From contig NZ_CP053841.1 in the NCBI RefSeq assembly GCF_013201895.1, forward strand, positions 806,001 through 870,000: 64,000 nt of DNA. The letters are read 5' to 3'. The notes beneath the pieces were generated by a model. The model had not been told where the DNA came from and searched no databases. It saw only the letters and a list, made by a program, of their open reading frames with translations. Positions 15,762-25,257 of this stretch are shown one piece after another (the stretch's first letter is position 1; the number at the start of each line of letters is the position of its first letter). The stretch comes from Campylobacter blaseri. Lineage in GTDB: Bacteria > Campylobacterota > Campylobacteria > Campylobacterales > Campylobacteraceae. The translations under genes and the position numbers were made by a program.

Positions 15762-15766
15762 CAATC

Positions 15767-17098
15767 TTATTTTAAAAATTTATCCAAATCAGCCTTAGCG
15801 TTACCGCTTATCAAAGATAAATTAAAATTTTTAACTAAAAAGTCTAAAATTTCTTCATTTATAAACTCAGGTAAAGTAGGTCCGATATGTATATTTTTAA
15901 TACCTAAATAAAGTAGTGCCATAAGTATTATAACAGCTTTTTGCTCCATCCACATAAGCACTATAGAAACAGGCAAGTCATTAACAGCTATGCCTGTAGC
16001 ATTACTAAGTGCCATTGCAATTTCCACTGCACCATTGCTGTCATTGCATTGTCCTAAATCTATATATCGTGGGATATTTGTTCCCTCTATATTTCCAAAA
16101 TCAACATCATTAAATCTAAATTTTCCACAGCTTGATGTTAAAATTATACAATCTTTTGGCACAGCAAGAGCAAGTTCTCTGTAGTAATCTCTGTTTTTTC
16201 CAGGTGCATCACATCCTGCTATAACAAAAAATCTTTTTATTTTTCCATCATTTAAAGCTTGTAAAATTTCCCCAGCCATTGGAAGAACTGCTTTATAATG
16301 CCCACCAGTTGTTAGATACTCATCACTATTAAAGCCAGTAACTTCAGGTAGTGAAAGTGTTTTTTCAATTAGTGGAGTAAAATCATCATTTTCAATTCTA
16401 GTAATTCCATTAGTTCCAGCAATTGAGTATCCAAATAACCTATCTTGATATTCGCAATTTTTCTTTAGTGGAACTATGCAGTTTGTTGTCATTAAAATTC
16501 CACCTTTAAACTCATTAAAAAGTTTAGCTTGATCAAACCAAGCTTTTCCTATATTTCCTTTTAAATGAGGGTATTTTCTAAGTTCTGGATATCCGTGTGC
16601 TGGAAGCATTTCAGAGTGAGTATAGATATTTATACCTTTATCTTTTGTTTGCTCCAAAAGTTCTTTTAATGCAAAAAGATTATGTCCACTTACTAAAATT
16701 GCTTTTCCGCTAGCTTTGTTTTGAGTAACTTTTACAGGGCTTGGAATTCCAAAAGCGTTTGTGTGAGCATTACTTAATTTTCCCATTACGTCAACTCCAG
16801 CTTTACCAACTTCTAAAATTTGCTTAATATGTTCATCAAAATTAAAATTTGAGTTTGTAAGTGTGAAGTAGAGTGTATCAGCTATGGTATCATCTACAAA
16901 TTTAGTATCAGCTCCAAGCTCATTTGCATGGTGTCTATATGCACTCATTCCTTTAAGCCCAAAAACCATCATATCTTGAAGATTGGCTAATGTACTATCT
17001 TTTCCACAGGTTCCTACACTTTGACCTTTGCTACCACAGCCACCTGGAGTGCTCATCTCACATTGATGACAAAACATTTCTAGTATATCTTTACTCAT
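15767..17098 (-). CDS. hcp: Hybrid-cluster protein / hydroxylamine reductase
   Basis: Hcp holds a 4Fe-4S cluster and a hybrid Fe-S-O cluster and protects against nitrosative stress (NO or hydroxylamine reduction). The N-terminal cysteines are C10, C13, C21 and C31 (FCHQCEM...GGCG...GTCGKD), and later conserved Cys segments (TNCIV, AGCDAPG, SSCGKFRF, LGQCND) supply the hybrid cluster. At 443 residues it is about 100 shorter than the usual 540-550, in line with the short class III form that lacks part of the N-terminal helical domain. An FNR-type box upstream suggests oxygen-limited expression. Confidence 0.93.
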   Translation of the reverse strand: MSKDILEMFCHQCEMSTPGGCGSKGQSVGTCGKDSTLANLQDMMVFGLKGMSAYRHHANELGADTKFVDDTIADTLYFTLTNSNFNFDEHIKQILEVGKAGVDVMGKLSNAHTNAFGIPSPVKVTQNKASGKAILVSGHNLFALKELLEQTKDKGINIYTHSEMLPAHGYPELRKYPHLKGNIGKAWFDQAKLFNEFKGGILMTTNCIVPLKKNCEYQDRLFGYSIAGTNGITRIENDDFTPLIEKTLSLPEVTGFNSDEYLTTGGHYKAVLPMAGEILQALNDGKIKRFFVIAGCDAPGKNRDYYRELALAVPKDCIILTSSCGKFRFNDVDFGNIEGTNIPRYIDLGQCNDSNGAVEIAMALSNATGIAVNDLPVSIVLMWMEQKAVIILMALLYLGIKNIHIGPTLPEFINEEILDFLVKNFNLSLISGNAKADLDKFLK

Positions 17099-17155
17099 TT
17101 TTTCTCCTTAAATAATATATTAGTGACATAATATAATTTTTTAGAAGAAAAAGTA

Positions 17156-17169
17156 TTGATATTAATCAA
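17156..17169 (-). promoter_or_regulatory. FNR/CRP-type box upstream of hcp
   Basis: TTGATATTAATCAA is a perfect match to the FNR consensus TTGAT-N4-ATCAA. On the minus strand a TATATT -10-like element (about 17129-17124) lies about 20 bp downstream, putting the box near -41, the position of a class II activated promoter. The box lies in the 77-bp gap between xerH and hcp. Confidence 0.7.
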
Positions 17170-17175
17170 GATTAA

Positions 17176-18237
17176 TTAATTTTGAAAATCCTCAGCAATA
17201 TTTGCTGCAATTTTTAGCTTTTCGTTATCAAAATGGGTGTAAATTCTAGAGGTATTTAGGCTAGCATGTCCAAGAGCTTCTTGCACCAAAACCAAATCTT
17301 TTTGTTTTTTATAAAGCATTGTTGCAAAGGTGTGGCGTAGCATATGTGCTCCATTTTTTGCCTTTCTAATTCCAGCTTTAAACAAAATTTGCTCTACTAT
17401 TCTACTTACATAAGCTTGAGTTAGAGGCTTTCCTTTGCGGTTTATAAAGAGATATCCATCTTTGTTTTCATAGTTTATTTCTATATTATCAATATGCTTT
17501 TGTATAAGGTATTTTTTAATCATAACAATTCTATATTTATTCCCTTTGCCACGAATTCTTATAACATACAAATCCTCATCTTCGCTAATGTCTTTTTTCT
17601 TCAAATTTATAGCCTCTCCAACTCTAATTCCTGTGTATATTATTGTTTTAATAATTAGTTTGTTTCTATTTGTATTACTTTTAAAATCACTATTTTCTAT
17701 GGCATTTAAAAAGTTTTTTAACTCCTCTTCGCTCATATATTCAGGAAGTTTTTGACCGCTATTTCCACTTATACCGCCCCATTTTTTAAGTGTAATTCCA
17801 TAGTTGTGAGACTTTCCATTTTCTTCATTTTGCTTATCTAAATAGTCAAAAAAGTTTATAACAGCGATTCTGTAGTTTTTCTTAGTTGCATCACTAAGTC
17901 CGCCTGTAACACTAGCTAAAACCTCACTTATAAACTCCTCATCAATCTGCTTTAAACTCTGTAATTCATAAAAACATATCGTTTCATAAATTTTTTTAAG
18001 CGGATTAAAATATGTATTTATTCCAGTAATCCCAGCATTTCTAGCCTTTTTTACAAGCCCATCAAGCTCATCAATATTTACAACACCTTTTGTCAAGCCA
18101 AAATTTGCAGAAGCTAGTGCTTTTGGGTCTTTTAGCTCTTTGTTTGAAAGAGATGTTAATTTATATTTTATATATCTACTTAGCCAAAAAAGAAGAGATT
18201 TTTCAACGCTATCTTTATAATCAAGCCCGTATTTCAA
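17176..18237 (-). CDS. xerH: Chromosomal tyrosine recombinase XerH
   Basis: 353 residues with the full catalytic set R205 (TGIRVGE), H298 and R301 (GAHMLRH), H324 (ALGH) and Y333 (RIYTHF). Length and the long N-terminal core-binding domain match the single XerH recombinase of Campylobacter and Helicobacter, which resolves chromosome dimers at difH in place of XerC/XerD. It is a host gene, unlike the phage integrase at 14304. A difH site is expected nearby but none could be assigned with confidence. Confidence 0.88.
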   Translation of the reverse strand: MKYGLDYKDSVEKSLLFWLSRYIKYKLTSLSNKELKDPKALASANFGLTKGVVNIDELDGLVKKARNAGITGINTYFNPLKKIYETICFYELQSLKQIDEEFISEVLASVTGGLSDATKKNYRIAVINFFDYLDKQNEENGKSHNYGITLKKWGGISGNSGQKLPEYMSEEELKNFLNAIENSDFKSNTNRNKLIIKTIIYTGIRVGEAINLKKKDISEDEDLYVIRIRGKGNKYRIVMIKKYLIQKHIDNIEINYENKDGYLFINRKGKPLTQAYVSRIVEQILFKAGIRKAKNGAHMLRHTFATMLYKKQKDLVLVQEALGHASLNTSRIYTHFDNEKLKIAANIAEDFQN

Positions 18238-18296
18238 CTCAACTCCTTAAATTTTTATAATTATAGCAAATGTAGGCTCAAGTTAAAGCTTAAGTA

Positions 18297-20873
18297 CTAT
18301 TCAAAGATAACAAATGGAAGCTCTAGTGTATTTTTTATAATACTAAAAGGAGTTGTTAGGATATCGCTCACAACTTTACTTGAGTATTTTGGCTTATCAA
18401 GAGTTCCTCTCACCTCAATAACCGTTGATATGGTTCTATTTTTCCCTAATATAATTTGGTTTACTATTGGTATATTTTTTATAATTGAGCTTGCATCTTT
18501 TAGGTATTTGATCTCTAAATCCACATTTATCTCTTTTGTATCTAGGTTTACATATCCCTTACCACCCATATCAGCAGTAGTTCCTATAAGCTCCATAGCC
18601 TCAATTTCTACTATATTCTCTTTTCTTGAAAGGTAAATTTTACCATCTTTTACACTAAATCCTTTATCGTTAAAATCGGGAGTTTTAAAGGTTAGTAGTG
18701 ATGGAACAGAGTTTAAAAAAGATAGCAATTGATGATAAAAAACATAATCTTTTAGATGTGTATCTTTAATGCCAATCTCTGCTTTAAAGTTAAATGGATT
18801 TTTACCAATAGCTTTTAGAGAAAAGGTGCCTCCATTAAAGCTATTATAGTTTAAAAACTTATTTATGGAATTTCCTGTTATATTTTCTCCATGCATATAA
18901 AGTAGTCCAGGCGCTGTTTTTAGGCTTAATTTTCCATTTTGACCAACATGTCCTAAGAAGTAGATATATTCACCATCTATATTTCCATTAAAAGTATTGA
19001 AATCTATAGATTTATTTATGTCTTTAAGTATCAAAAATGAGTTATCTCCATGAAAATTTATTTTTGATGATGGTGTTTGGGTTTTTGAAGAGTTATTAAA
19101 TTCAAGAGGTAGATCTAAATTTGAGATATTGATATTGGTATTTTTTCCATCCATATTAAATGCCAAATAACCGCTTTTAGATTTTCCTTCAATTATATTA
19201 TTTTTAATATTGATTGAAAAATCATCTTGCGTATAAACAGTGCCATCTTTTTTAATAAGCGGTGTTTTAAATTTTAAATTTTTTGTATTTATGTTGAAAT
19301 TTACAAAGTCATTTGTAGTTATATATATAGATCCAGAATTTGCACTAAATTCTTGTAAAAGCTTAGAGTATGGGTATAAATTTGCAACATTTTCTATATT
19401 GATTTTATATTGATTTCCAAAAATCATCTCAGTGTCTAGATTTGGAATTTTGATAACAACATCTGATTTAGAAAAATCAAGATCAACACTAGTTTGAAAA
19501 TTATCTCTTTTAAAAATTTCATTTTTAGTTGAATTGATAGTTAGGCTATCTATCGTTGCATCAAAATTTGCTTTTTTGGTATTCACATCTATTTGTCCAT
19601 TAAGATTTACTGCTTTAAAGATACTTTCTAGTTCTAAATTTGAGTCTTTTATAACTACTTTGCTATTGCTTAAGTCTATGTTGGTATTTGATGTGTAGAA
19701 GTTGGTTCCCTGCAAAGAGATGATCGCATCTTTAATTTTAAAATCTCCTTTAATGTCTACATCTAAAGAGTTAATATCTATATTTAAAGTTAGTTTTCCT
19801 TGCGTTTCTCCACTTTTTTGGATTATAGGCAGCTCTATATCATATGTCTTTATTAGATCTAAAATGGTTTTATCAAGAGTGCTTTTTATTCTAAGATCAA
19901 CTATAACTTTTGGGTCATCTTTAAAAATTTTATCTATTAAAACACTACTTCCAGAGATGTCTTTATCTTGATATTTTGGGTTTTGTAGGGTAAAAAATAG
20001 CATTTCATCTTTTAATTCTATAAAAGTTCTTGATGCAGTTACAGGTGGTAGTTTTTCGTTAAACTCCACACTTAGGTCATATGCAAATGCTTGCCCATTT
20101 AATTTATCTAGTCTGTAGTCTAAATTTTCTAAATCAATTTCGCCACTAAAATACTCCAAATAGTATTTACTAGCTATTGTCTTACCATATAACCACTCTT
20201 GAACTATAGGGTGGATACTAGTTTTAATTCCAAGCTCTTTTGTAAATTGTCCTAAGCTGTTTGCGGATGCATCTTCAACAGTATATTTTAATATCCCATT
20301 AGCTATCTCTGCATAAAGATGACCGTCAATCTCATGTGTTTTAAACACTCCATCAAAAAGATACTCATTTGAGTTAAAATCAACCCTTGTATCTCCTTGT
20401 ACTGTAAGATCAAAATCCTTTAGTTCTATTTTTTTAATTTGCATATAAAAGCTATCTGTTTTTGCTATTATCTGTGTATCTACAGTTAAAAGTGATGTAT
20501 CAACAAAAAAGATATTGTCTTTATATAAAATTTCAATTTTCTCATCGCCTAACTGAACATTTCTTAGCTCTATATTTTTAAAAAATTTATTTATATATTG
20601 AAAGTATTTTGCATACTCTTTAAGTTTTTTTGTTGATTTGTATGCTTGGGTACTGTCTCCATCTGATAAAATTTCAGGAAAATTTATATTTTTTGCATGA
20701 ACTATAAACTTATTATCAAATTTAATATATAATTGTCCAATAGAGCAGTCATAAATATTTAAATTATTAATGTTTATACCCTGTTTTAACCATATATAAA
20801 ACAAAGATAGGAGCACCATAAATATGGTCAATATTATAAGAATTTTTTGTATAATACTTGATATAATTTTCAT
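18297..20873 (-). CDS. AsmA-like / DUF3971 envelope protein
   Basis: 858 residues. An N-terminal membrane anchor (about 8-28) is followed by a long periplasmic region rich in beta-strand and repeated D/N-x-D/N patterns. A C-terminal AsmA-like region (about 690-858: FNDKGFSVKDGKIYLSRKEN...GGKGYVNLDTKEINVDLEIKYL) ends in the typical I-x-G-x-L-D-x-P segment (VRGTLDKPKY). The family (YhdP/TamB/AsmA) bridges inner and outer membranes and is linked to phospholipid transport. The start at 20873 has AAGGA 7 bp upstream. It overlaps mltG head to head by 50 bp. Confidence 0.8.
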   Translation of the reverse strand: MKIISSIIQKILIILTIFMVLLSLFYIWLKQGININNLNIYDCSIGQLYIKFDNKFIVHAKNINFPEILSDGDSTQAYKSTKKLKEYAKYFQYINKFFKNIELRNVQLGDEKIEILYKDNIFFVDTSLLTVDTQIIAKTDSFYMQIKKIELKDFDLTVQGDTRVDFNSNEYLFDGVFKTHEIDGHLYAEIANGILKYTVEDASANSLGQFTKELGIKTSIHPIVQEWLYGKTIASKYYLEYFSGEIDLENLDYRLDKLNGQAFAYDLSVEFNEKLPPVTASRTFIELKDEMLFFTLQNPKYQDKDISGSSVLIDKIFKDDPKVIVDLRIKSTLDKTILDLIKTYDIELPIIQKSGETQGKLTLNIDINSLDVDIKGDFKIKDAIISLQGTNFYTSNTNIDLSNSKVVIKDSNLELESIFKAVNLNGQIDVNTKKANFDATIDSLTINSTKNEIFKRDNFQTSVDLDFSKSDVVIKIPNLDTEMIFGNQYKINIENVANLYPYSKLLQEFSANSGSIYITTNDFVNFNINTKNLKFKTPLIKKDGTVYTQDDFSINIKNNIIEGKSKSGYLAFNMDGKNTNINISNLDLPLEFNNSSKTQTPSSKINFHGDNSFLILKDINKSIDFNTFNGNIDGEYIYFLGHVGQNGKLSLKTAPGLLYMHGENITGNSINKFLNYNSFNGGTFSLKAIGKNPFNFKAEIGIKDTHLKDYVFYHQLLSFLNSVPSLLTFKTPDFNDKGFSVKDGKIYLSRKENIVEIEAMELIGTTADMGGKGYVNLDTKEINVDLEIKYLKDASSIIKNIPIVNQIILGKNRTISTVIEVRGTLDKPKYSSKVVSDILTTPFSIIKNTLELPFVIFE

Positions 20874-21774
20874 TTTTATCCTTGCTATTGCTGATAATGT
20901 AACAATGCCTGTAAATTTTAAAAATACAATATATATACCAAAAGGTAGTTCGACGAAAATTATAGCAGAATTATCAAAGCAAAATTTTAATGGAACTATT
21001 TTTGATGCTAAATTATTATCTCTTGTAGGTATGCCACAGCATGGATATATAGATATCGGAGATAATAGTTTAAATAAGATAGATTTTCTTTATAAACTTA
21101 CAATTGCAAAACCTCAAATGATAGAGATTACCTTAATACCCGGAAAAACTACTATTATAACTTTTGAAGATATTTCTAAAAAATATAATTTTGATATTGG
21201 TAAGCTTGAAGATGAATACATCAAACAAACACCTTTCTATGAAGGTTTTTTGATACCAGAGACATATTTAGTAGCTAAGGGATTTAATGAAAAGGAGTTA
21301 ATTGAGATTTTAATTAAAGAATCAAAAAAATCCCATAAAAAACTTTCAAAAGAGTATTTTGGTGATTATAACGAGACAAAATGGATAGAAGTTTTAACAA
21401 AAGCATCTATCATACAAAAAGAGGCTGCAAATATAAAAGAAATGTCAATCGTAAGTTCTGTTATAGATAATAGATTAAGCTTAGGTATGCCTTTACAAAT
21501 GGATGGAAGTTTAAATTACGGAAAATATTCAAATATAAAAATTACATCAGATAGAATTAAAAATGATACGAGCAGATATAATACTTACATACACAAAGGA
21601 TTGCCGCCAGCTCCAGTTTGTCTTATATCTATAGATGCTATAAAAGCCGCTTTAAATCCTGATAAAACCAAATACTTGTATTTTATGAGAGATAAAAAAA
21701 CAGGAGAACATGTGTTTACAAAGACATATAAAGAACATATAAATCAAATAAATATTCAAAGAAAAATAAAATAA
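20824..21774 (+). CDS. mltG: Endolytic murein transglycosylase MltG
   Basis: 316 residues. An N-terminal membrane helix (about 3-25) is followed by a LysM-like domain and the YceG catalytic domain, with the key Glu in ASIIQKEAAN, then VIDNRLSLGMPLQMDGSLNYG and the PPAPVCLISIDAIKAALNP segment. MltG cuts nascent glycan strands near the membrane and sets strand length. The start at 20824 is supported by TAGGAG about 10 bp upstream and by the need for a membrane anchor; the next ATG (20904) would remove it. The first 50 bp overlap the divergent asmA-like gene. Confidence 0.9.
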   Translation: MVNIIRIFCIILDIIFIFILAIADNVTMPVNFKNTIYIPKGSSTKIIAELSKQNFNGTIFDAKLLSLVGMPQHGYIDIGDNSLNKIDFLYKLTIAKPQMIEITLIPGKTTIITFEDISKKYNFDIGKLEDEYIKQTPFYEGFLIPETYLVAKGFNEKELIEILIKESKKSHKKLSKEYFGDYNETKWIEVLTKASIIQKEAANIKEMSIVSSVIDNRLSLGMPLQMDGSLNYGKYSNIKITSDRIKNDTSRYNTYIHKGLPPAPVCLISIDAIKAALNPDKTKYLYFMRDKKTGEHVFTKTYKEHINQINIQRKIK

Positions 21775-21862
21775 AATATTAGTTTTGTGTTTTATCGTTA
21801 TTTTCAGTATAAAATGGTAAAATTTCTTATTAAAATATGTCAATAATGAGAGGAAACATACC

Positions 21863-24064
21863 ATGGAAAATAAAATAATATATACTTATACAGACGAGGC
21901 ACCAGCGATAGCTACTCACTCTTTGTATCCTATAATAAAAAGCTTTTTAAATAATGTAGATATCGATATTGATTTGGTTGATATATCTTTAGCAGCTAGA
22001 GTTTTGTCAAGCTTTCCAGAGTATCTAACAAAAGAACAGCAAAAAGAGGATAGTTTAAATATTTTGGGAAAGCTTACATTAGAGCCCAAAACAAACATTA
22101 TAAAACTTCCAAATATCTCTGCATCTCTTTCACAACTTCAAGCTTGTATAAAAGAGCTACAAGATAAAGGTTATAATATTCCTAACTATCCAAGTAGCCC
22201 AAAAAATGAAATGGAAAAAGATATTCAAAAAAGATATTCAAAAGTTTTAGGAAGCGCTGTAAATCCAGTACTTAGAGAAGGAAATTCAGATAGAAGATCA
22301 TCAAAAGCTGTTAAAGAATATGCAAAAGCCAATCCTCATAAAAATGGTAAATGGAATAAAAACGTAAAAACAGATGTGTTTTATATGGATAGTGGAGATT
22401 TTTACGCAAATGAAAAATCAAAAATTTTTACAAATCCTACCAATTTAACTATAAAATTTAAAGACAAAGATGGAAATATTAAGATTTTAAAAGATGATTT
22501 GAAAATATTAAAAGATGAAGTTGTAGATGCTACTTTTATGAGTGTAAAAGAGCTTGATAAAACTATCAAAAAAAGTATAGAATATGCAAAAGATAAAGAG
22601 CTTTTATACTCCGTTCATCTAAAAGCAACAATGATGAAAATTAGCGATCCTGTTATCTTTGGACACTTTGTAAAGATATTTTTCAATGAAATTTTTGATG
22701 AATTTAAGGATGAGTTGAAAAGTGCTGGAGTTAGTGAAAATAATGGATTGAAAGATCTGTTTGAGAAAATAGAAAACTTAGATATCAAAGAGAAAATTTA
22801 TGCCAAATTTGATGAAATTTATAAAAAAAGACCAAAACTTAGTATGGTTGATAGTGATAGAGGCATAACAAATTTGCATGTTCCAAGCGATGTAATTATT
22901 GATGCTTCTATGCCTGCTATGATTAAAAATAGTGGCAAAATGTGGGATAAAGATGGAAATTTGGTTGAAACTTTAGCTGTAATACCTGATAGATCTTATG
23001 CTTTAGTTTATAAAAGCATGATTGAAGACTTAAAAGAAAATGGAGAGCTAAACCCTTCTATTATAGGAAGCGTTTCAAATATAGGTTTAATGGCAAAAAA
23101 AGCAGAGGAGTATGGAAGTCATGATAAAACTTTTATAATGCCTAATGATGGAGAGATTGTAGTAGGTGACAGTGATGAAAATATAGTTTTCAAATTTAGC
23201 GTTGAAAAAGGTGATATTTATAGAATGACACAAGCTAAAGATGAAGCCATTAAAAATTGGATCAATTTAGCCATAAGTAGGGCAAAAGAGACAGGCTATA
23301 AAACTATATTTTGGCTAGATAATAAAAGAGAGCATGATAAAAATATAAAAAAGATAGTTCTTAAAGAGCTTAAAAAATATGATATATCAAATTTAGATAT
23401 AGAAATTTTAAATCCATACGATGCTATAAAAGTAACAAATAAAACCATTAGAGATGGTAAAAATTGCATAAGTGTTACGGGAAATGTTTTAAGAGATTAT
23501 TTAACAGATTTATATCCAATTATAGAGCTTGGAACAAGTGCTAAAATGCTTTCAATAGTTCCATTTTTAAATGGCGGTGCTATGTTTGAAACTGGTGCTG
23601 GTGGAAGTGCTCCAAAACATGTTTTACAATTAATTGAAGAAAACCATTTAAGATGGGATAGTTTAGGTGAGTTTATGGCTATTGCTCAAAGTTTAGAATT
23701 TTTTGGAAAAACACACAATAATGAAAATGCAAATATACTAGCAAATGCTCTTGACATAGCAATTTCAAAACTATTAAAAAATGGAAAAAGCCCAAAAAGA
23801 AAAGTAGGTGAAATAGATAATAGAAACTCACATTTTTATTTAGCACTTTATTTTGCTAAAGAGCTAGAAAATAGCAAGCTTGGTTCTAAATTTAGCAAAT
23901 TAGCTAAAAATTTAGAAGACAATAAAGAAAAGATAAACATTGAACTACTAAAAACACAAGGTAAAAAGGTGGATTTAGGAGGATACTATCTTTTTGACAA
24001 AAAAAAGGTTGATGAAATTATGAGATGTAGCAAAACTTTAAATAACATAATTGATGAAATGTAA
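21863..24064 (+). CDS. icd: Monomeric NADP-dependent isocitrate dehydrogenase
   Basis: 733 residues, the size of the monomeric IDH family (about 740), unrelated in layout to the 420-residue dimeric enzyme. It oxidises isocitrate to 2-oxoglutarate and CO2 with NADP. Family stretches are YTYTDEAPA at the N-terminus, NPVLREGNSDRR, IPDRSYALVYKSMI and FETGAGGSAPKH. GAGAGGAAA lies just upstream of the ATG. It heads an eight-gene run of the same strand with gaps of at most 14 bp. It supplies 2-oxoglutarate directly to the downstream OOR complex. A TATAAAATGG stretch about 50 bp upstream is a promoter candidate. Confidence 0.95.
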   Translation: MENKIIYTYTDEAPAIATHSLYPIIKSFLNNVDIDIDLVDISLAARVLSSFPEYLTKEQQKEDSLNILGKLTLEPKTNIIKLPNISASLSQLQACIKELQDKGYNIPNYPSSPKNEMEKDIQKRYSKVLGSAVNPVLREGNSDRRSSKAVKEYAKANPHKNGKWNKNVKTDVFYMDSGDFYANEKSKIFTNPTNLTIKFKDKDGNIKILKDDLKILKDEVVDATFMSVKELDKTIKKSIEYAKDKELLYSVHLKATMMKISDPVIFGHFVKIFFNEIFDEFKDELKSAGVSENNGLKDLFEKIENLDIKEKIYAKFDEIYKKRPKLSMVDSDRGITNLHVPSDVIIDASMPAMIKNSGKMWDKDGNLVETLAVIPDRSYALVYKSMIEDLKENGELNPSIIGSVSNIGLMAKKAEEYGSHDKTFIMPNDGEIVVGDSDENIVFKFSVEKGDIYRMTQAKDEAIKNWINLAISRAKETGYKTIFWLDNKREHDKNIKKIVLKELKKYDISNLDIEILNPYDAIKVTNKTIRDGKNCISVTGNVLRDYLTDLYPIIELGTSAKMLSIVPFLNGGAMFETGAGGSAPKHVLQLIEENHLRWDSLGEFMAIAQSLEFFGKTHNNENANILANALDIAISKLLKNGKSPKRKVGEIDNRNSHFYLALYFAKELENSKLGSKFSKLAKNLEDNKEKINIELLKTQGKKVDLGGYYLFDKKKVDEIMRCSKTLNNIIDEM

Positions 24065-24078
24065 GATGAGAAACTAAA

Positions 24079-25257
24079 ATGAATATCCACGAATATCAAG
24101 CAAAAGGTCTTTTTAGAGATTTTGGAATTAATGTTTTAGATGGCTTGTTAGCAGTTAGTGCAAAAGAGGCTGTTGAAAATGCAAAACAAATTAGCGGTGG
24201 TATTTGGGCTATAAAGGCTCAAATCCATGCAGGTGGAAGAGGTCTTGGTGGTGGTGTAAAAATAGCTAAGAGTTTAAAAGAGGTAGAAAAATACTCTAAA
24301 GAGATACTTGGCATGAGGCTTGTTACACCTCAAACAACAAGTGATGGCAAAATTGTAAAAAAACTCTATATTGAAAAAGGTTGTGATATAAAAAAAGAGT
24401 TTTATCTAAGTTTTTCATTTGATAGATCAAGTGAAAAAATAGCCTTAGTTGCCTCAGCTAGTGGTGGAATGAATATAGAAGATGTATCTGAGAAAAACCC
24501 TGAGCTTATAAGTAAAATTTTAATTGATCCTATGATTGGCCTTTCAAATTTTTACGCAATTGAAGTGATATCTTTTTTAAATTTAGATAAGCATTTAGGG
24601 GCAAAATTTAATAAGCTTTTAAAAGAAATTTATGATTTATATATAAAAACAGATGCAATTATGGTTGAGATAAATCCTTTAGTTTTAACAGCAGATGATG
24701 AGTTTATCCCACTTGATGCAAAAATGAGTTTTGATGAAAGTGCTCTGTTTAGACAAAATAAGATAAAAATAATGAGAGATTTGGATGAAGAGGAACCTAG
24801 TGAATTGGAGGCAAAAGAGTATGGACTTAGCTATGTAAAACTTGATGGAGATATTGGCTGTATGGTTAATGGTGCTGGACTTGCTATGGGGACTATGGAT
24901 ACTATTAACTCAGTAGGTGGAAAAAGCGCAAACTTTTTAGATGTTGGTGGAGCGGCAAACCCTGAAACTGTAGCAAAAGCATTTGAGATAATTTTAAGAG
25001 ATAAAAATGTTAAAGTGATATTTATAAACATTTTTGGTGGAATTGTAAGGTGTGATAGAATTGCAAAAGGAATCTTAGATGCTACTAAAATAGCTAGTGT
25101 TGATATACCAATAGTAATTAGACTAGATGGTACAAATAAAAGCGAAGCTATGGAAATTTTAAAAGAGGCAAATCTTAAAAACATAATATCTGCAAAAGAT
25201 ATTGAAGATGGTGCTAAAAAAGCAGTTAAATTATCTACACAAAAGAGTTTAGCATGA
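24079..25257 (+). CDS. sucC: Succinyl-CoA synthetase (ADP-forming) beta subunit
   Basis: 392 residues. An ATP-grasp N-terminal domain (MNIHEYQAKGLFRDFGI, QIHAGGRGLGGGVKIAKS) and a C-terminal CoA-ligase domain with GCMVNGAGLAMGTMD and NIFGGIVRCDRIA are present. It joins with SucD to convert succinyl-CoA to succinate with substrate-level ATP formation. It starts 14 bp after icd and overlaps sucD by 4 bp (ATGA), a coupled pair. Confidence 0.96.
   Translation: MNIHEYQAKGLFRDFGINVLDGLLAVSAKEAVENAKQISGGIWAIKAQIHAGGRGLGGGVKIAKSLKEVEKYSKEILGMRLVTPQTTSDGKIVKKLYIEKGCDIKKEFYLSFSFDRSSEKIALVASASGGMNIEDVSEKNPELISKILIDPMIGLSNFYAIEVISFLNLDKHLGAKFNKLLKEIYDLYIKTDAIMVEINPLVLTADDEFIPLDAKMSFDESALFRQNKIKIMRDLDEEEPSELEAKEYGLSYVKLDGDIGCMVNGAGLAMGTMDTINSVGGKSANFLDVGGAANPETVAKAFEIILRDKNVKVIFINIFGGIVRCDRIAKGILDATKIASVDIPIVIRLDGTNKSEAMEILKEANLKNIISAKDIEDGAKKAVKLSTQKSLA

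Noticed and set aside
15633-15911. 92-codon open frame on the plus strand
   Set aside because: It begins inside tRNA-Gln and runs antisense through the terminator and the end of hcp.
18238-18296. Possible difH recombination site beside xerH (AAGTTAAAGCTTAAGT region)
   Set aside because: The stretch is only weakly palindromic and I cannot recall the Campylobacter difH consensus well enough to support it. Alignment with known difH sites would decide.
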